64,000 nt of DNA from Pararhodobacter sp. (GCF_034676545.1 NZ_JAUCBZ010000015.1:899001-963000); one strand, 5' to 3'; counted from the first letter of the stretch, positions 1 through 9,556 are shown. The notes: a model not told the origin generated them from the letters alone. Numbers and translations: made by a program.

Positions 1-301
1 TGCGGCGATCCTGCCAGACAATCGCGCGGTGGATCGGCTCGCCGGTGGCGCGGTCCCAGATCAGCAGCGTTTCTCGCTGATTGGTGATGCCGATGGCGGC
101 CACCGGACCGGCCTGATCCAGCGCGGCGCGGCAGGTTTCCAGCGTGGTGTCCCACAGGTCGGCGGGATCATGCTCGACCCAGCCCGACGCGGGAAAATGC
201 TGCGGAAACTCGCACTGGGCCAGAGCTTTGACGCGCAACTCGGCGTCAAAGATGATGGCGCGGCTCGAGGTGGTGCCCTGGTCGATGGCGAGTATCTGCA
301 T
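1..301 (-). CDS. glpK: glycerol kinase, N-terminal part (runs off the window)
   Basis: This is the first 100 residues of an FGGY-family kinase that phosphorylates glycerol to sn-glycerol 3-phosphate in the cytoplasm. The protein begins MQILAIDQGTTSSRAI, with the phosphate-binding DQGTTSSR loop at residues 7-14. It then shows VEHDP (about residues 43-47) and ITNQRET followed by VWQDR near the edge, all typical of GlpK rather than xylulokinase. The ATG is at 299-301 and the rest lies left of the window. The gpsA gene 3.3 kb away handles the same glycerol phosphate pool but is not in an operon with it. Confidence 0.88.
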   Translation of the reverse strand, partial: MQILAIDQGTTSSRAIIFDAELRVKALAQCEFPQHFPASGWVEHDPADLWDTTLETCRAALDQAGPVAAIGITNQRETLLIWDRATGEPIHRAIVWQDRR

Positions 302-416
302 GGTTCGGCGTCCTTTGGCGTGCGCTAGAGTGACCGCGCGCGGCGCGCAGGTCAACATGGGGGTGACAGGGCGCGGGGCATCTGATTGTCTGATCGAAAC
401 GCAAAGGGGGTTCGCC

Positions 417-1373
417 ATGTCCACCGATTTCCAGCCAGTCTCGGGCTTCGTTCTGCCGCGCTATGCCGGGGTTCCGACCTTCATGCGCCTGCCGCATATC
501 CCGCTGGATGACCCGCGATTGGCGCAGGTTCACATCGGCCTGATCGGCGCGCCCTGGGATGGCGGCACCACCAACCGCCCCGGCCCCCGCCACGGTCCCC
601 GGCAATTGCGCGACGCCTCGACGATGATCCGCGCGCAGCATGGCATAACCGGCCTGCGCCCGTTCGAGGCCGCCAATTGCGCGGACCTTGGCGATGTGGC
701 GCCCAACCCGGCCGATGTGCAGGACAGCCTGCGCCGCATGACCGAGTTTTACACCCAGGTCCGCGCCGCCGGGATCGTGCCGCTGACGGCAGGCGGCGAC
801 CATCTGTGCACTCTGCCGATCCTGCGGGCGCTGGCGCATGACCGGCCCCTTGGCATGATCCATTTCGACAGCCACACCGACCTGTTCCACAGCTATTTCA
901 ACGGCATGATGTACACCCACGGCACCCCGTTCCGCCGCGCGGTGGAGGAGGAACTGCTGGACCCAAAGCGCGTCTGCATGATCGGCATTCGCGGCACCGC
1001 CTATGACAGCGAGGACCGCGAGTTCGCACGCTCCGTCGGTATCCGCGTGATCCCGATCGAGGAATTCCACAAGCGCGGCGTTGCGGATGTGATGGCTGAA
1101 GCGCGCGAGATTGCGGGCGCGGGCGACACCTACGTCAGCTATGACATCGACTTTGTCGACCCGGCCTTTGCCCCCGGCACCGGCACGCCCGAGGTTGGCG
1201 GCCCCAGCAGTTGGCAGGCGCTGGAATGCGCGCGGCTGCTGGCCGGGATCAAGATCGTCGGCGCCGATCTGGTCGAGGTCTCGCCACCCTTCGACCCCTC
1301 TGGCGGGACGGCTTATCTCGGCGCCTCCTTGATGTTCGAGATGCTCTGCGCCATCGTGCAGGCAAAATCCTGA
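417..1373 (+). CDS. ureohydrolase (agmatinase/arginase family)
   Basis: A 318-residue Mn-dependent ureohydrolase that should remove urea from a guanidino compound. All six metal ligands are visible: GGDH (His129), FDSHTD (Asp151, His153, Asp155) and YDIDFVDP (Asp243, Asp245), followed by the family's APGTGTPE loop. The first aspartate box reads DSH where many agmatinases have DAH. The ATG at 417 follows AAGGGGG at good spacing; the frame is open further upstream but that part looks non-coding. Agmatine, guanidinobutyrate or guanidinopropionate could be the substrate, and the sequence does not decide. An SDR gene follows 9 bp downstream and probably shares the transcript. Confidence 0.88.
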   Translation: MSTDFQPVSGFVLPRYAGVPTFMRLPHIPLDDPRLAQVHIGLIGAPWDGGTTNRPGPRHGPRQLRDASTMIRAQHGITGLRPFEAANCADLGDVAPNPADVQDSLRRMTEFYTQVRAAGIVPLTAGGDHLCTLPILRALAHDRPLGMIHFDSHTDLFHSYFNGMMYTHGTPFRRAVEEELLDPKRVCMIGIRGTAYDSEDREFARSVGIRVIPIEEFHKRGVADVMAEAREIAGAGDTYVSYDIDFVDPAFAPGTGTPEVGGPSSWQALECARLLAGIKIVGADLVEVSPPFDPSGGTAYLGASLMFEMLCAIVQAKS

Positions 1374-1382
1374 GGAAACCTT

Positions 1383-2132
1383 ATGACCAAAATCGCGCTT
1401 GTCACCGGGGCTGCGCGCGGCATCGGCCTCGCCACCACGAAGCTGTTCTTGGAACTGGGCTGGCAAGTCGCCATGATCGACCGCGATCTGCCGGCCCTCG
1501 ACAGCGCCTCGGCCGATCTGACAGGCGCGCAGAAATTCTACTGCGACGTGTCGATCCCCGCCGAAGTCGAGGCCACGCTACCCGCGGTTCTCAAGCATTT
1601 CGGCCAGATCGACGCGCTGATCAACAACGCCGGCGTGGCCGATTTCGGCCCCATCGAGGACACGAATTTCACCCGCTGGCGCACGGTGATGGAGACCAAC
1701 CTCGACGGCGTGTTCCTGATGACCCAGGCCACAATCCCGGCGCTGCGCCAATCCAGGGGGGCGGTGGTGAACATCGCCTCGATCTCGGGCCTCCGGGCCT
1801 CCACCCTGCGCGTGGCCTATGGCACGTCAAAAGCGGCGGTGATCCAGCTGACCAAACAACAGGCGGTGGAACTCGGCGAATATGGCATCCGCGCCAACTG
1901 CGTGTGCCCCGGCCCGGTGCGCACGAAACTGGCGATGGCGGTGCATACCCAGGACATCATCGACGCCTATCACGACGCGATCCCGCTCAACCGCTATGGG
2001 TCCGAACGCGAGATTGCCGAGGTGATCGTGTTTCTCGCCTCTGACAAGGCCAGCTATGTCACCGGCCAGATCATCGCCGCAGATGGCGGATTCGACAGCA
2101 CCGGCGTCGGCCTGCCAGCGCTCAGGCACTGA
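1383..2132 (+). CDS. short-chain dehydrogenase/reductase (SDR)
   Basis: A classical 249-residue NAD(P)-dependent SDR. The cofactor loop TGAARGIG is at residues 8-15 and NNAG at 81-84. The catalytic set is Ser133, Tyr146 and Lys150 (YGTSK). Asp33 and Asp35 after the second strand (MIDRD) favour NAD(H) over NADP(H). The C-terminus ends with the usual TGQIIAADGGF segment. It starts 9 bp after the ureohydrolase stop, so the two are likely co-transcribed and it may oxidise a product of the same catabolic route, but the substrate cannot be assigned from sequence. Confidence 0.88.
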   Translation: MTKIALVTGAARGIGLATTKLFLELGWQVAMIDRDLPALDSASADLTGAQKFYCDVSIPAEVEATLPAVLKHFGQIDALINNAGVADFGPIEDTNFTRWRTVMETNLDGVFLMTQATIPALRQSRGAVVNIASISGLRASTLRVAYGTSKAAVIQLTKQQAVELGEYGIRANCVCPGPVRTKLAMAVHTQDIIDAYHDAIPLNRYGSEREIAEVIVFLASDKASYVTGQIIAADGGFDSTGVGLPALRH

Positions 2133-2151
2133 CCCGGTTACCTCTGGCCTG

Positions 2152-2239
2152 TCTTTGTTCTTCAAATATCCACGGGGGGTTCCAAGGGGGACGCGTGCGT
2201 CCCCTTTGGCGAGGGAGCGCGAGGGGCGAGGAGCCCCTC
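2152..2239 (-). repeat. intergenic 3' element, tail type B (after pncB)
   Basis: Read on the minus strand after the pncB stop: a GAGGGGC/GCCCCTC hairpin, a GGGGACGC/GCGTCCCC hairpin, a C6 run, then the tail GGATATTTGAAGAACAAAGA at 2171-2152. It probably acts as a terminator or 3'-end element. It is one of five B-tail copies in the window. Confidence 0.7.
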
Positions 2240-2249
2240 GCTCCCCCCT

Positions 2250-3545
2250 CTACACAATCACGTCCTGTGCCGCTTGCTCGCCGACGCCAAACACCCGCTT
2301 GTAGCGCGCGATCTCCTGGGCCGGGCCCATCGCCTTCTTGGGGTTGTCCGACAGTTTCACCGTCGGGCGGCCGTTTGCGCTGATGGCTTTGCACACCAGC
2401 GAGAATGGGGCCAGGCGGTCATCGGCGACCAATCCGCGAAAGTCGTTGGTCAGCAAGGTGCCCCAGCCAAAGCTGGCCTTCACGCGGCCCTTGAATTGCC
2501 GGTGCAGCGTTTCGATCTTCTCGACATCCAGCCCGTCCGAGAAAATCACCAGCTTCTTGCGCGGATCTTCGCCACGGGCCTTCCACCACTGGATCGCCAT
2601 TTCAGCGCCCGCCGCCGGATCACCCGAATCAATGCGAATCCCGGTCCAGCCCGCCAGCCAGTCGGGAGCATTGCGCAAAAATCCTTCGGTGCCAAAAGTG
2701 TCGGGCAGGATGATGCGCAGGTTGCCGTCGTGTTCTTCGTGCCAATCGGCCAGCACGTCATAGGGCGCGCGCGCCAGCGCCGCGTCATCCTCGGCGAGGG
2801 CGGCATAGATCATCGGCAATTCATGCGCGTTGGTGCCGATCGCCTCGATATCGCGGCGCATGGCGATGCGGCAATTCGAGGTGCCGATAAACGTGTCCTT
2901 GCCCAGCCCCTCGACCATCGCCTGCACGCACCAATCCTGCCACAGGAAGCTGTGCCGCCGCCTTGTGCCGAAATCGGCCAGTTTCAGCCCGTCGATGGCG
3001 CGCAGGCGTTCGACCTTTTCCCACACCCGGCTCATGGCGCGGGCATAGAGCACCTCCAGCTCGAACTTGCCCATGTCCTTGGTCACCGCACGGCTGCGCA
3101 ATTCCATCAGGATCGACAGGGCGGGCACTTCCCACAGCATGACCTCGGGCCAGGACCCTTCAAAGGTCAGTTCGTATTGCCCGTCTCGCGTGTCCAGCTG
3201 ATAGGGCGGCAGGCGCATGGTTTCGAACCACTCCATGAAGTCCGAGCGGAACATCGCGCGTTTGCCGTAGAACATGTTGCCGCGCAGCCAGGTGCTTTCG
3301 CCACGGCTCAGCGTGAGGCCGCGCACATGGTCCAGTTGCTCGCGCAATTCGCCCTCGTCGATCAGCTCGGCCAGGCGGATCGATTTGGTGCGATTGATCA
3401 GGCTGAAGGTGACTTGTGTGTCGCGCTTGTTGCGAAAGATCGACTGGCACATCAGAAGCTTGTAAAAGTCGGTGTCGATCAGGGACCGGATGATCGGATC
3501 GATCTTCCAGTTGTGATTGTGCACACGGGTTGCGATATCGACCAT
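2250..3545 (-). CDS. pncB: nicotinate phosphoribosyltransferase
   Basis: A 431-residue cytoplasmic NAPRTase that makes nicotinate mononucleotide from nicotinate and PRPP in the Preiss-Handler route to NAD. It has the N-terminal TDFYKLLMCQ segment (residues 25-34) and FGTRRRHS (192-199). The family's phosphorylatable histidine is His241 in GTNAHE, followed by a SGDP loop and KLSDNPKK near the C-terminus. The frame stays open upstream, but ATG 3545 is chosen because homologous sequence begins there and gpsA diverges 90 bp away. The nicotinamidase pncA, the preceding step, lies 6 kb downstream on the same strand. Confidence 0.93.
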   Translation of the reverse strand: MVDIATRVHNHNWKIDPIIRSLIDTDFYKLLMCQSIFRNKRDTQVTFSLINRTKSIRLAELIDEGELREQLDHVRGLTLSRGESTWLRGNMFYGKRAMFRSDFMEWFETMRLPPYQLDTRDGQYELTFEGSWPEVMLWEVPALSILMELRSRAVTKDMGKFELEVLYARAMSRVWEKVERLRAIDGLKLADFGTRRRHSFLWQDWCVQAMVEGLGKDTFIGTSNCRIAMRRDIEAIGTNAHELPMIYAALAEDDAALARAPYDVLADWHEEHDGNLRIILPDTFGTEGFLRNAPDWLAGWTGIRIDSGDPAAGAEMAIQWWKARGEDPRKKLVIFSDGLDVEKIETLHRQFKGRVKASFGWGTLLTNDFRGLVADDRLAPFSLVCKAISANGRPTVKLSDNPKKAMGPAQEIARYKRVFGVGEQAAQDVIV

Positions 3546-3635
3546 CTCGGCCCTCCTGCCGCTGGGGCGCGTTTGCCCCTGCATAGCGGGTTGCGGCGGG
3601 GGGTGAAAAGCCCGAAAGGGGCGGAAAGGGTGCGG

Positions 3636-4607
3636 ATGAACGAGCCAAACATCGGAATTATCGGCGCCGGAGCCTTCGGGACGGCGTTGGGCGTGGCCAT
3701 TGCGCGGGCGGATCGTGATGTGTGGCTCTGGTCGCGCAACGCGGATCAGGCGCAGCAGATGCAGGAACAGCGCCGCAATCCGTGGCGCTTGCCGATGGCC
3801 GATTTCCCCGATGAGCTGCATGTCACCGCGCGGATGCAGGATCTGTCCGACACGCCGACCATCCTGCTGGCGGTGCCGACGCAGCAGTTGCGCGCGGTGC
3901 TGGAGGCGCATCGCGCGGACCTGGCGGGGGCGAAGCTGGTTGCCTGTTGCAAGGGCGTCGAGTTGGGGACGGGGTTGTTGCCGACCGAGGTCGTCGCCGA
4001 TGTGATCCCCCGGGCGCAAGTTGGCGTGTTGACCGGGCCGAGTTTCGCCGAGGATATCGCGCTGCGAAAGCCGACGGCCCTGACGTTGGCGAGCGGCGGC
4101 ACGCATCAGGAGGCGCTGCAACGCGATCTGTCGACGCCCAATCTGCGGATCTATCTGACGGATGACGTGATCGGCGCGCAACTGGGTGGAGCGCTGAAAA
4201 ACGTGATCGCCATTGCCGCCGGGATCACCATTGGCGCGGGGCTTGGTGAAAGCGCGCGCGCGGCGCTGATGACCCGCGGCTTTGCCGAGATCAACCGACT
4301 GGCACAAGCCCGCGGCGCCCATGCCGAGACCTTGCTGGGCCTGTCGGGGTTCGGCGATCTGGTGCTGACCTGTACCTCGGAGAAATCGCGCAACTACCGC
4401 TATGGGATGGCGATTGGCGCCGGGCAGGTGCCCGATGCGTCGATCACCGTCGAGGGGGTGATGACCGCCCATGCCGTCGCCGCCGGTGCCGATCCTGATC
4501 TGATGCCGGTGGTGTGCATGGTCTCGGCGTTGCTGAACGGCAAGGTCGGGTTGGCCGAGGCGCAGGACTTGCTGTTGTCGCGCCCCTTGCGCCAAGAGCG
4601 CGGCTGA
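3636..4607 (+). CDS. gpsA: NAD(P)H-dependent glycerol-3-phosphate dehydrogenase
   Basis: A 323-residue enzyme that reduces dihydroxyacetone phosphate to sn-glycerol 3-phosphate for phospholipid synthesis. The Rossmann motif GAGAFG is at residues 10-15. The catalytic lysines appear as CKG (Lys106) and ALKN (Lys188), and the C-terminal domain has LSGFGDLVLTCTS. Length matches bacterial GpsA. The upstream frame is open but shadows pncB; ATG 3636 lies just after a GGAAAGG purine tract. It is divergent from pncB, and a B-type hairpin element follows about 45 bp after the stop. Confidence 0.93.
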   Translation: MNEPNIGIIGAGAFGTALGVAIARADRDVWLWSRNADQAQQMQEQRRNPWRLPMADFPDELHVTARMQDLSDTPTILLAVPTQQLRAVLEAHRADLAGAKLVACCKGVELGTGLLPTEVVADVIPRAQVGVLTGPSFAEDIALRKPTALTLASGGTHQEALQRDLSTPNLRIYLTDDVIGAQLGGALKNVIAIAAGITIGAGLGESARAALMTRGFAEINRLAQARGAHAETLLGLSGFGDLVLTCTSEKSRNYRYGMAIGAGQVPDASITVEGVMTAHAVAAGADPDLMPVVCMVSALLNGKVGLAEAQDLLLSRPLRQERG

Positions 4608-4650
4608 CCTGTCAAACGGACGCGCTGGCGCGCGACACGATGCTTTTCGC

Positions 4651-4715
4651 AGGGGGCTTTCAGCCCCCTCTTGGCTGCGCCAATTCACCCCCTGAGGATA
4701 TTTCGGGAACAAAGA
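4651..4715 (+). repeat. intergenic 3' element, tail type B (after gpsA)
   Basis: Hairpin GGGGGCT-TTC-AGCCCCC, then TTGGC-TGC-GCCAA, then TTCACCCCC, then the tail GGATATTTCGGGAACAAAGA at 4696-4715. It follows the gpsA stop on the same strand. The rest of 4608-4866 holds no gene I can support, only the leader of the next aminotransferase. Confidence 0.7.
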
Positions 4716-4866
4716 CGGTTGGTTCGTGCCCAGAGCGTCGCGGCGAAAAAGCCACAGGGGGGGTGCGCAACTGACCGAAATGGTTTCGTTTTTCTGGACC
4801 TGAGGCCTTTGGCACGGTAACGTGCGGCAATACGGGGCGCGATGATCCCGAAAAACGAGGCAGTCC

Positions 4867-6045
4867 ATGGCATTTCCAGAGCGGTTTTCGAACCTGCCGG
4901 AGTACGCATTCCCGCGTTTGCGCGCGTTGCTTGATCATCACCAGCCCGGTGGTGACCCGATCGCCATGACCATTGGCGAGCCGCGTCATCCTATGCCGCA
5001 TTTTGTGGCGCAGGTGTTGAATGACGCTATCGGTGGGTTTGCGCGGTATCCGGCCAATGATGGCACTCCGGCGTTGCTGGGGGCGATCTCGGGGTGGATC
5101 GCGCGGCGCTATGGGGTCGAGGTGGCGCAGGATCGGCTGATGGCGCTGAACGGCACGCGGGAGGGGTTGTTCAATGCGGCCCTCGCGCTGTCGCCCGAGG
5201 AGAAGAACGGCCAGAGGCCGGTCATTCTGATGCCGAACCCGTTTTATCAGGTCTATGCGATCGGGGCGTTGACGGCCGGGGCCGAGCCGATGTTCGTGCC
5301 CGCGACCTCGATGACCGGGCATTTGCCGGATTTCGCCGGGCTGCCGGCGGAGGTTTTGGACCGGGTGACGGTGGCCTATATTTGCTCGCCCGCCAATCCG
5401 CAGGGGGCGGTGGCCAGTCGCGCGTATTGGGTGGCGCTGTTGGCGCTGGCCGAAAAGCATGATTTCCGCGTGTTTGCCGATGAGTGCTATGCCGAAATCT
5501 ACCGCGAGACGCCCCCGGTAGGGGTGTTGGAGGTGGCGGCGCAGATCGGTGCGGACCCCGAGCGGGTGTTGAGTTTTCATTCGTTGTCGAAGCGGTCGAA
5601 CTTGCCGGGGTTGCGCTCGGGTTTTGTGGCCGGCGGGCGCGCGTCGATCAAGGCGATCCGGCAGTTGCGGGCCTATGCCGGTGCGCCGTTGCCCGAGCCG
5701 TTGCAGGCGGTGGCCGCCGCGGCCTGGGCCGATGAGGCGCATGTGAGCGAGAGCCGCGCGCTGTATCAGCGCAAATACCGGATGGCCGACGAAATTCTGG
5801 GCGGTTTGAACGCCTATACACCGCCCGAAGCGGGCTTTTTCCTGTGGTTGCCGGTCGCCGATGGCGAAGCGGCGGCTTTGAAACTCTGGCGTGAAACCGG
5901 CGTCCGTGTGCTGCCGGGCGCCTATCTATCGCGAGATGTGGGCGGGCAGAACCCCGGCGCTGGGTATATCCGGGTGGCTTTGGTCACCTCGGAGGACGAG
6001 ACCCGGCGCGGCCTGACCCTGCTGCGCGATTGCCTTTATGCGTGA
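4867..6045 (+). CDS. class I/II PLP aminotransferase (DapC-like)
   Basis: A 392-residue fold-type I aminotransferase. The Schiff-base lysine is Lys242 in SLSKRSNLPGLRSGF. Asn177 (PANPQG), Asp205 and Tyr208 (DECYAE) and Arg250 complete the cofactor and carboxylate sites. It most resembles alphaproteobacterial succinyldiaminopimelate aminotransferases (DapC) of the lysine/diaminopimelate route, a role that would fit dapA elsewhere in the window. That assignment is by recollection of the family; another keto-acid specificity is possible. Its stop at 6043-6045 lies 7 bp before the ftsK start, so the two genes are probably co-transcribed. Confidence 0.8.
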   Translation: MAFPERFSNLPEYAFPRLRALLDHHQPGGDPIAMTIGEPRHPMPHFVAQVLNDAIGGFARYPANDGTPALLGAISGWIARRYGVEVAQDRLMALNGTREGLFNAALALSPEEKNGQRPVILMPNPFYQVYAIGALTAGAEPMFVPATSMTGHLPDFAGLPAEVLDRVTVAYICSPANPQGAVASRAYWVALLALAEKHDFRVFADECYAEIYRETPPVGVLEVAAQIGADPERVLSFHSLSKRSNLPGLRSGFVAGGRASIKAIRQLRAYAGAPLPEPLQAVAAAAWADEAHVSESRALYQRKYRMADEILGGLNAYTPPEAGFFLWLPVADGEAAALKLWRETGVRVLPGAYLSRDVGGQNPGAGYIRVALVTSEDETRRGLTLLRDCLYA

Positions 6046-6052
6046 GGACAAA

Positions 6053-9000
6053 ATGGCATCCTATCCCAGCCCCCAACGCGAACCATTTCTGGACAGCCGG
6101 TTGCAGGAGATCCTGAGCCAGCGCGGCAAGGAGTTGTTGGGCCTGTGCCTGATCGGCGTCGGCTTGATCCTGGCGCTGGTGCTCGGGTCCTATGCCCCCG
6201 AAGATCCGTCATGGTGGGCGGCAACCGATGAGCCGGCGCGCAACGCGCTGGGCCGGTTGGGCGCGGGCATTGCCGGGCCGATGATGTTCATGATCGGCAA
6301 AGCCTCGTGGGGGATGGTGCTGGCGCTGTGTGTCTGGGGGTTGCGGCTGGTGATCCATCAGGGCGAGCAGAACATCATGGGGCGCACCCTGTTCGTGCCG
6401 ATTGCCATCGCTTTGGCGACGATCTGGCTGGCCATGTTGGTGCCGTCTGCGGCCTGGGTCGCGGATTATGGTCTGGGCGGGCAGTTCGGCGATGCGGTTT
6501 TGGGCGCGGTTCTGACCGCGCTGCCGCTGACCTCGACCTTCGGATTCAACATCCTGACGATCCTGGTGTTTGGCGGGACCCTGACGCTGTGGCTCTATGT
6601 CCTGGGGTCGTCGGTGCCCGAGGTTTTGCGCATTGGCGGGTTCCTGTTGTCAGGTCTGATCCTGAGCTATGCCGGGTTGTTGTCGATCCTGGGCGGGTCT
6701 TTGCGTGGGGTTGGTGGTTTGGCGGTGCGCGGCCATGACGGCTGGCAAACGCGGCGTCATGCGCAGGCGCAGGCGCGACAGGCCGCCGAACACGCGGCGG
6801 CGGCGCATCCCGCATGGCAGCAGCCGCTGACGCAATGGCCGGATCAGGACCACGCGTACCGTGCGCCGCGCATCCATCGTGCCGAAGGCGGGATGCCGCC
6901 GCCACTGCGCGCGGCGGAGCGCCCCGATTATGCACCCTATGATCAGCCGGAATTTGCGCCCACGCCGCCCCGCAACCCCGATGTTCATACGCGGGTCGTC
7001 AATCCGGGCGTCGGTGCGCCGCGTCGGTCGGAGCCGACCATGCCGCCGCCTGTACACCCCGCGCCCGCCCCCGCCGAACATTGGGGCCAGCCAGAGCGTC
7101 AGGGCTTGCTGGCGCGCGTCTCGAATCTGGGTCGGCGCCGCACGGAAGCCGAGCCGCAGGCTTGGGCGCCCGAAGGCGAGTTGGTCGAGCCGTCGATGGC
7201 CCCGCAAGCGATGGGGGCCTTGGCGCCGACCGATGATCGCATCCGCACGCGCATCACCGATGTGATCCGCACCCGCAAACAGGTCAAGCCGGTCTTGCGG
7301 TTCGATCCCAACCAGCGGCCCGTGTCGCCGCCTGCCGCCCCGCCCCATGTCGAGCCGCCACTGACCGCCGCGCGCCGCGCGCCGTCTTTGGGTGGCGCCG
7401 CCCCTGCGCGCGGTCAGCCTGTGCCAGCCGCGCCCGCGGTGCCGATGCAGGGGATCGGGTACAGCCACAGTTTTGGCATCAACCCGACGCTTGGTGCGTT
7501 TTCTGGCGCGGTCCAGACCGGGTTCGACAGGTTTGAGGCCGAAGAGGACGCGTTGATCGAGGACGATGACGATCTGGACGACCGCTATGAGGCCCCGACA
7601 ACCCGCACGGCGCAGCAGCCTCTGAACCGACGTGTGGTGCAGACGGCGCGCAACCGCACGCCCGCGCCCTCGCGTCAGGCAAAGGCCGAAGCGCAGCCGA
7701 CCCTGCCCTTCGAGGCGCGGCGTCAGGCGTTTGAACTGCCGCCCTTGAGCCTGCTGTCGGATCCGTCGCGCGTGGAGCGATTCTCGCTGTCCAACGAAGC
7801 GCTGGAAGAAAACGCCCGTATGTTGGAAAGCGTTCTGGAGGATTACGGCGTGCGCGGCGAGATCGTCAGCGTGCGCCCGGGCCCGGTGGTGACGATGTAT
7901 GAACTCGAGCCCGCGCCGGGCTTGAAAGCCTCGCGGGTGATCGGCCTGTCGGATGATATCGCGCGCTCCATGTCGGCGCTGTCGGCGCGGGTTTCGACGG
8001 TGCCGGGACGCTCGGTGATCGGCATCGAATTGCCCAATGTCCGGCGCGAAAAGGTTGTGCTGCGCGAAATCCTGGGCGCACGCGACTTTGGCGACAGCCA
8101 GCAGAAACTGCCGCTGGCCCTGGGCAAGGACATCGGCGGCGAGGCGATCGTGGCCAACCTTGCGAAGATGCCGCACCTGCTGATTGCCGGGACCACGGGT
8201 TCGGGCAAATCGGTGGCGATCAACACGATGATCCTGTCGCTGCTCTATAAACTGACGCCGCAGGAATGCCGGATGATCATGATCGACCCCAAGATGCTGG
8301 AATTGAGCGTCTATGATGGCATTCCGCATCTGCTCAGCCCGGTGGTGACCGACCCGAAAAAGGCGGTGGTCGCGCTGAAATGGGTCGTCGGCGAAATGGA
8401 AGAACGCTATCGCAAGATGTCCAAGATGGGCGTGCGCAACATCGACGGCTATAATGGTCGCGTGCACGAGGCGCTTAGCAAGAACGAGATGTTCAAGCGC
8501 ACGGTGCAGACCGGATTCGACGATGAAACCGGCGATCCGGTGTTCGAGACCGAGGAATTCGCGCCCGAGGTGCTGCCGTATATCGTCGTGATCGTCGATG
8601 AGATGGCCGACCTGATGATGGTCGCGGGCAAGGAGATCGAAGCCTGCATCCAGCGGCTTGCGCAAATGGCGCGCGCCTCGGGGATTCACCTGATCATGGC
8701 CACCCAGCGCCCGTCGGTGGACGTGATCACCGGTACGATCAAGGCGAACTTCCCGACGCGGATCTCGTTCCAGGTGACCTCGAAAATCGACTCGCGGACC
8801 ATTCTGGGCGAACAAGGCGCCGAGCAACTGCTGGGCATGGGCGACATGCTCTATATGGCAGGTGGCTCCAAGATCACCCGTATTCACGGGCCATTCGTGT
8901 CGGATGAAGAAGTCGAAGAAATCGTCACACACCTGAAAAGCTTTGGCCCTGCGGATTACATCGGCGGCGTGCTGGACGGGCCGGACCCGGACAGCGTCAG

Positions 9001-9235
9001 CGATATCGACGCGGTGCTGGGGCTGGGGGATTCGGGTGGCGAGGATGCGCTCTATGATCAAGCCGTGGCGATTGTCGCGCGCGACCGCAAATGCTCGACG
9101 AGCTACATTCAGCGCAAACTGGCGATCGGCTACAACAAGGCCGCGCGTCTGGTTGAGCAAATGGAGGATGACGGCGTCGTCAGTTCGGCGAACCACGTCG
9201 GAAAACGCGAAATCCTGGTGCCCGAGGGGCAGTAA
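6053..9235 (+). CDS. ftsK: DNA translocase FtsK
   Basis: A septal DNA pump of about 1060 residues that helps resolve and segregate chromosomes at division. Several hydrophobic membrane segments fill the first ~200 residues. A Pro/Ala/Arg-rich linker runs to about 560. The motor follows, with Walker A AGTTGSGKS near residue 711, IDPKMLELS, Walker B IVDEMADLMM and MATQRPSVDVITG. A winged-helix gamma domain closes the protein (CSTSYIQRKLAIGYNKAARL) and should read polar DNA sites. An ATG at 6038 overlaps the preceding gene, but ATG 6053 has GAGGA at the right distance and is preferred. The linker is repetitive and poorly conserved, as usual. Confidence 0.95.
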   Translation: MASYPSPQREPFLDSRLQEILSQRGKELLGLCLIGVGLILALVLGSYAPEDPSWWAATDEPARNALGRLGAGIAGPMMFMIGKASWGMVLALCVWGLRLVIHQGEQNIMGRTLFVPIAIALATIWLAMLVPSAAWVADYGLGGQFGDAVLGAVLTALPLTSTFGFNILTILVFGGTLTLWLYVLGSSVPEVLRIGGFLLSGLILSYAGLLSILGGSLRGVGGLAVRGHDGWQTRRHAQAQARQAAEHAAAAHPAWQQPLTQWPDQDHAYRAPRIHRAEGGMPPPLRAAERPDYAPYDQPEFAPTPPRNPDVHTRVVNPGVGAPRRSEPTMPPPVHPAPAPAEHWGQPERQGLLARVSNLGRRRTEAEPQAWAPEGELVEPSMAPQAMGALAPTDDRIRTRITDVIRTRKQVKPVLRFDPNQRPVSPPAAPPHVEPPLTAARRAPSLGGAAPARGQPVPAAPAVPMQGIGYSHSFGINPTLGAFSGAVQTGFDRFEAEEDALIEDDDDLDDRYEAPTTRTAQQPLNRRVVQTARNRTPAPSRQAKAEAQPTLPFEARRQAFELPPLSLLSDPSRVERFSLSNEALEENARMLESVLEDYGVRGEIVSVRPGPVVTMYELEPAPGLKASRVIGLSDDIARSMSALSARVSTVPGRSVIGIELPNVRREKVVLREILGARDFGDSQQKLPLALGKDIGGEAIVANLAKMPHLLIAGTTGSGKSVAINTMILSLLYKLTPQECRMIMIDPKMLELSVYDGIPHLLSPVVTDPKKAVVALKWVVGEMEERYRKMSKMGVRNIDGYNGRVHEALSKNEMFKRTVQTGFDDETGDPVFETEEFAPEVLPYIVVIVDEMADLMMVAGKEIEACIQRLAQMARASGIHLIMATQRPSVDVITGTIKANFPTRISFQVTSKIDSRTILGEQGAEQLLGMGDMLYMAGGSKITRIHGPFVSDEEVEEIVTHLKSFGPADYIGGVLDGPDPDSVSDIDAVLGLGDSGGEDALYDQAVAIVARDRKCSTSYIQRKLAIGYNKAARLVEQMEDDGVVSSANHVGKREILVPEGQ

Positions 9236-9258
9236 TCGGCTCTGGTAGGCCGCCTCTC

Positions 9259-9342
9259 CGTGGCATCGAGCCACGTCGATGCGTGGGGGTTCCACCCCCA
9301 TCGGCCTGCGGCCTCCCCCTGGGGATATTTTAAGAACAAAGA
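9259..9342 (+). repeat. intergenic 3' element, tail type B (after ftsK)
   Basis: After the ftsK stop come CGTGGC-ATCGA-GCCACG, then GTGGGGG-TTC-CACCCCCA, then GGCC-TGC-GGCC, then the tail GGATATTTTAAGAACAAAGA at 9323-9342. The 321-bp gap 9236-9556 contains only this element and the facing copy at 9479-9538; I see no gene in it. Confidence 0.7.
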
Positions 9343-9478
9343 CAAAGGCAAACGGCGCGGCCCCGTGGGATCCGCGCCGCCTTGGTCTTGGGTCGTCTTC
9401 GTTCACGGTCATCGGCGTCCCCGCCTGTACCGTGCCCCCATCATCCCCGATAAGGGTAAAGAAGACGTAAAGGGGCCC

Positions 9479-9538
9479 TCTTTGTTCTTCAAATATCCAG
9501 GGGGTGAATTGCCGCAGGCAAGAGGGGGCATCGCCCCC
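9479..9538 (-). repeat. intergenic 3' element, tail type B (after pncA)
   Basis: Read on the minus strand after the pncA stop: GGGGGC-GAT-GCCCCC, TTGCC-TGC-GGCAA, TTCACCCCC, then the tail GGATATTTGAAGAACAAAGA at 9498-9479. It faces the ftsK copy across a convergent gap, so each gene has its own element. Confidence 0.7.
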
Positions 9539-9556
9539 TTTTTCATACCGGTTTCA

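Noticed and set aside
6650..9412. Long minus-strand open frame (about 920 codons) opposite ftsK
   Set aside because: It is a high-GC shadow of the FtsK reading frame: His/Arg/Gln-rich, no domain, no ribosome-binding site, and ftsK motifs on the other strand are unmistakable.
9236..9556. Possible small RNA or small protein gene in the ftsK-pncA gap
   Set aside because: The only structured parts are the two facing type B elements; short frames here have no ribosome-binding site.
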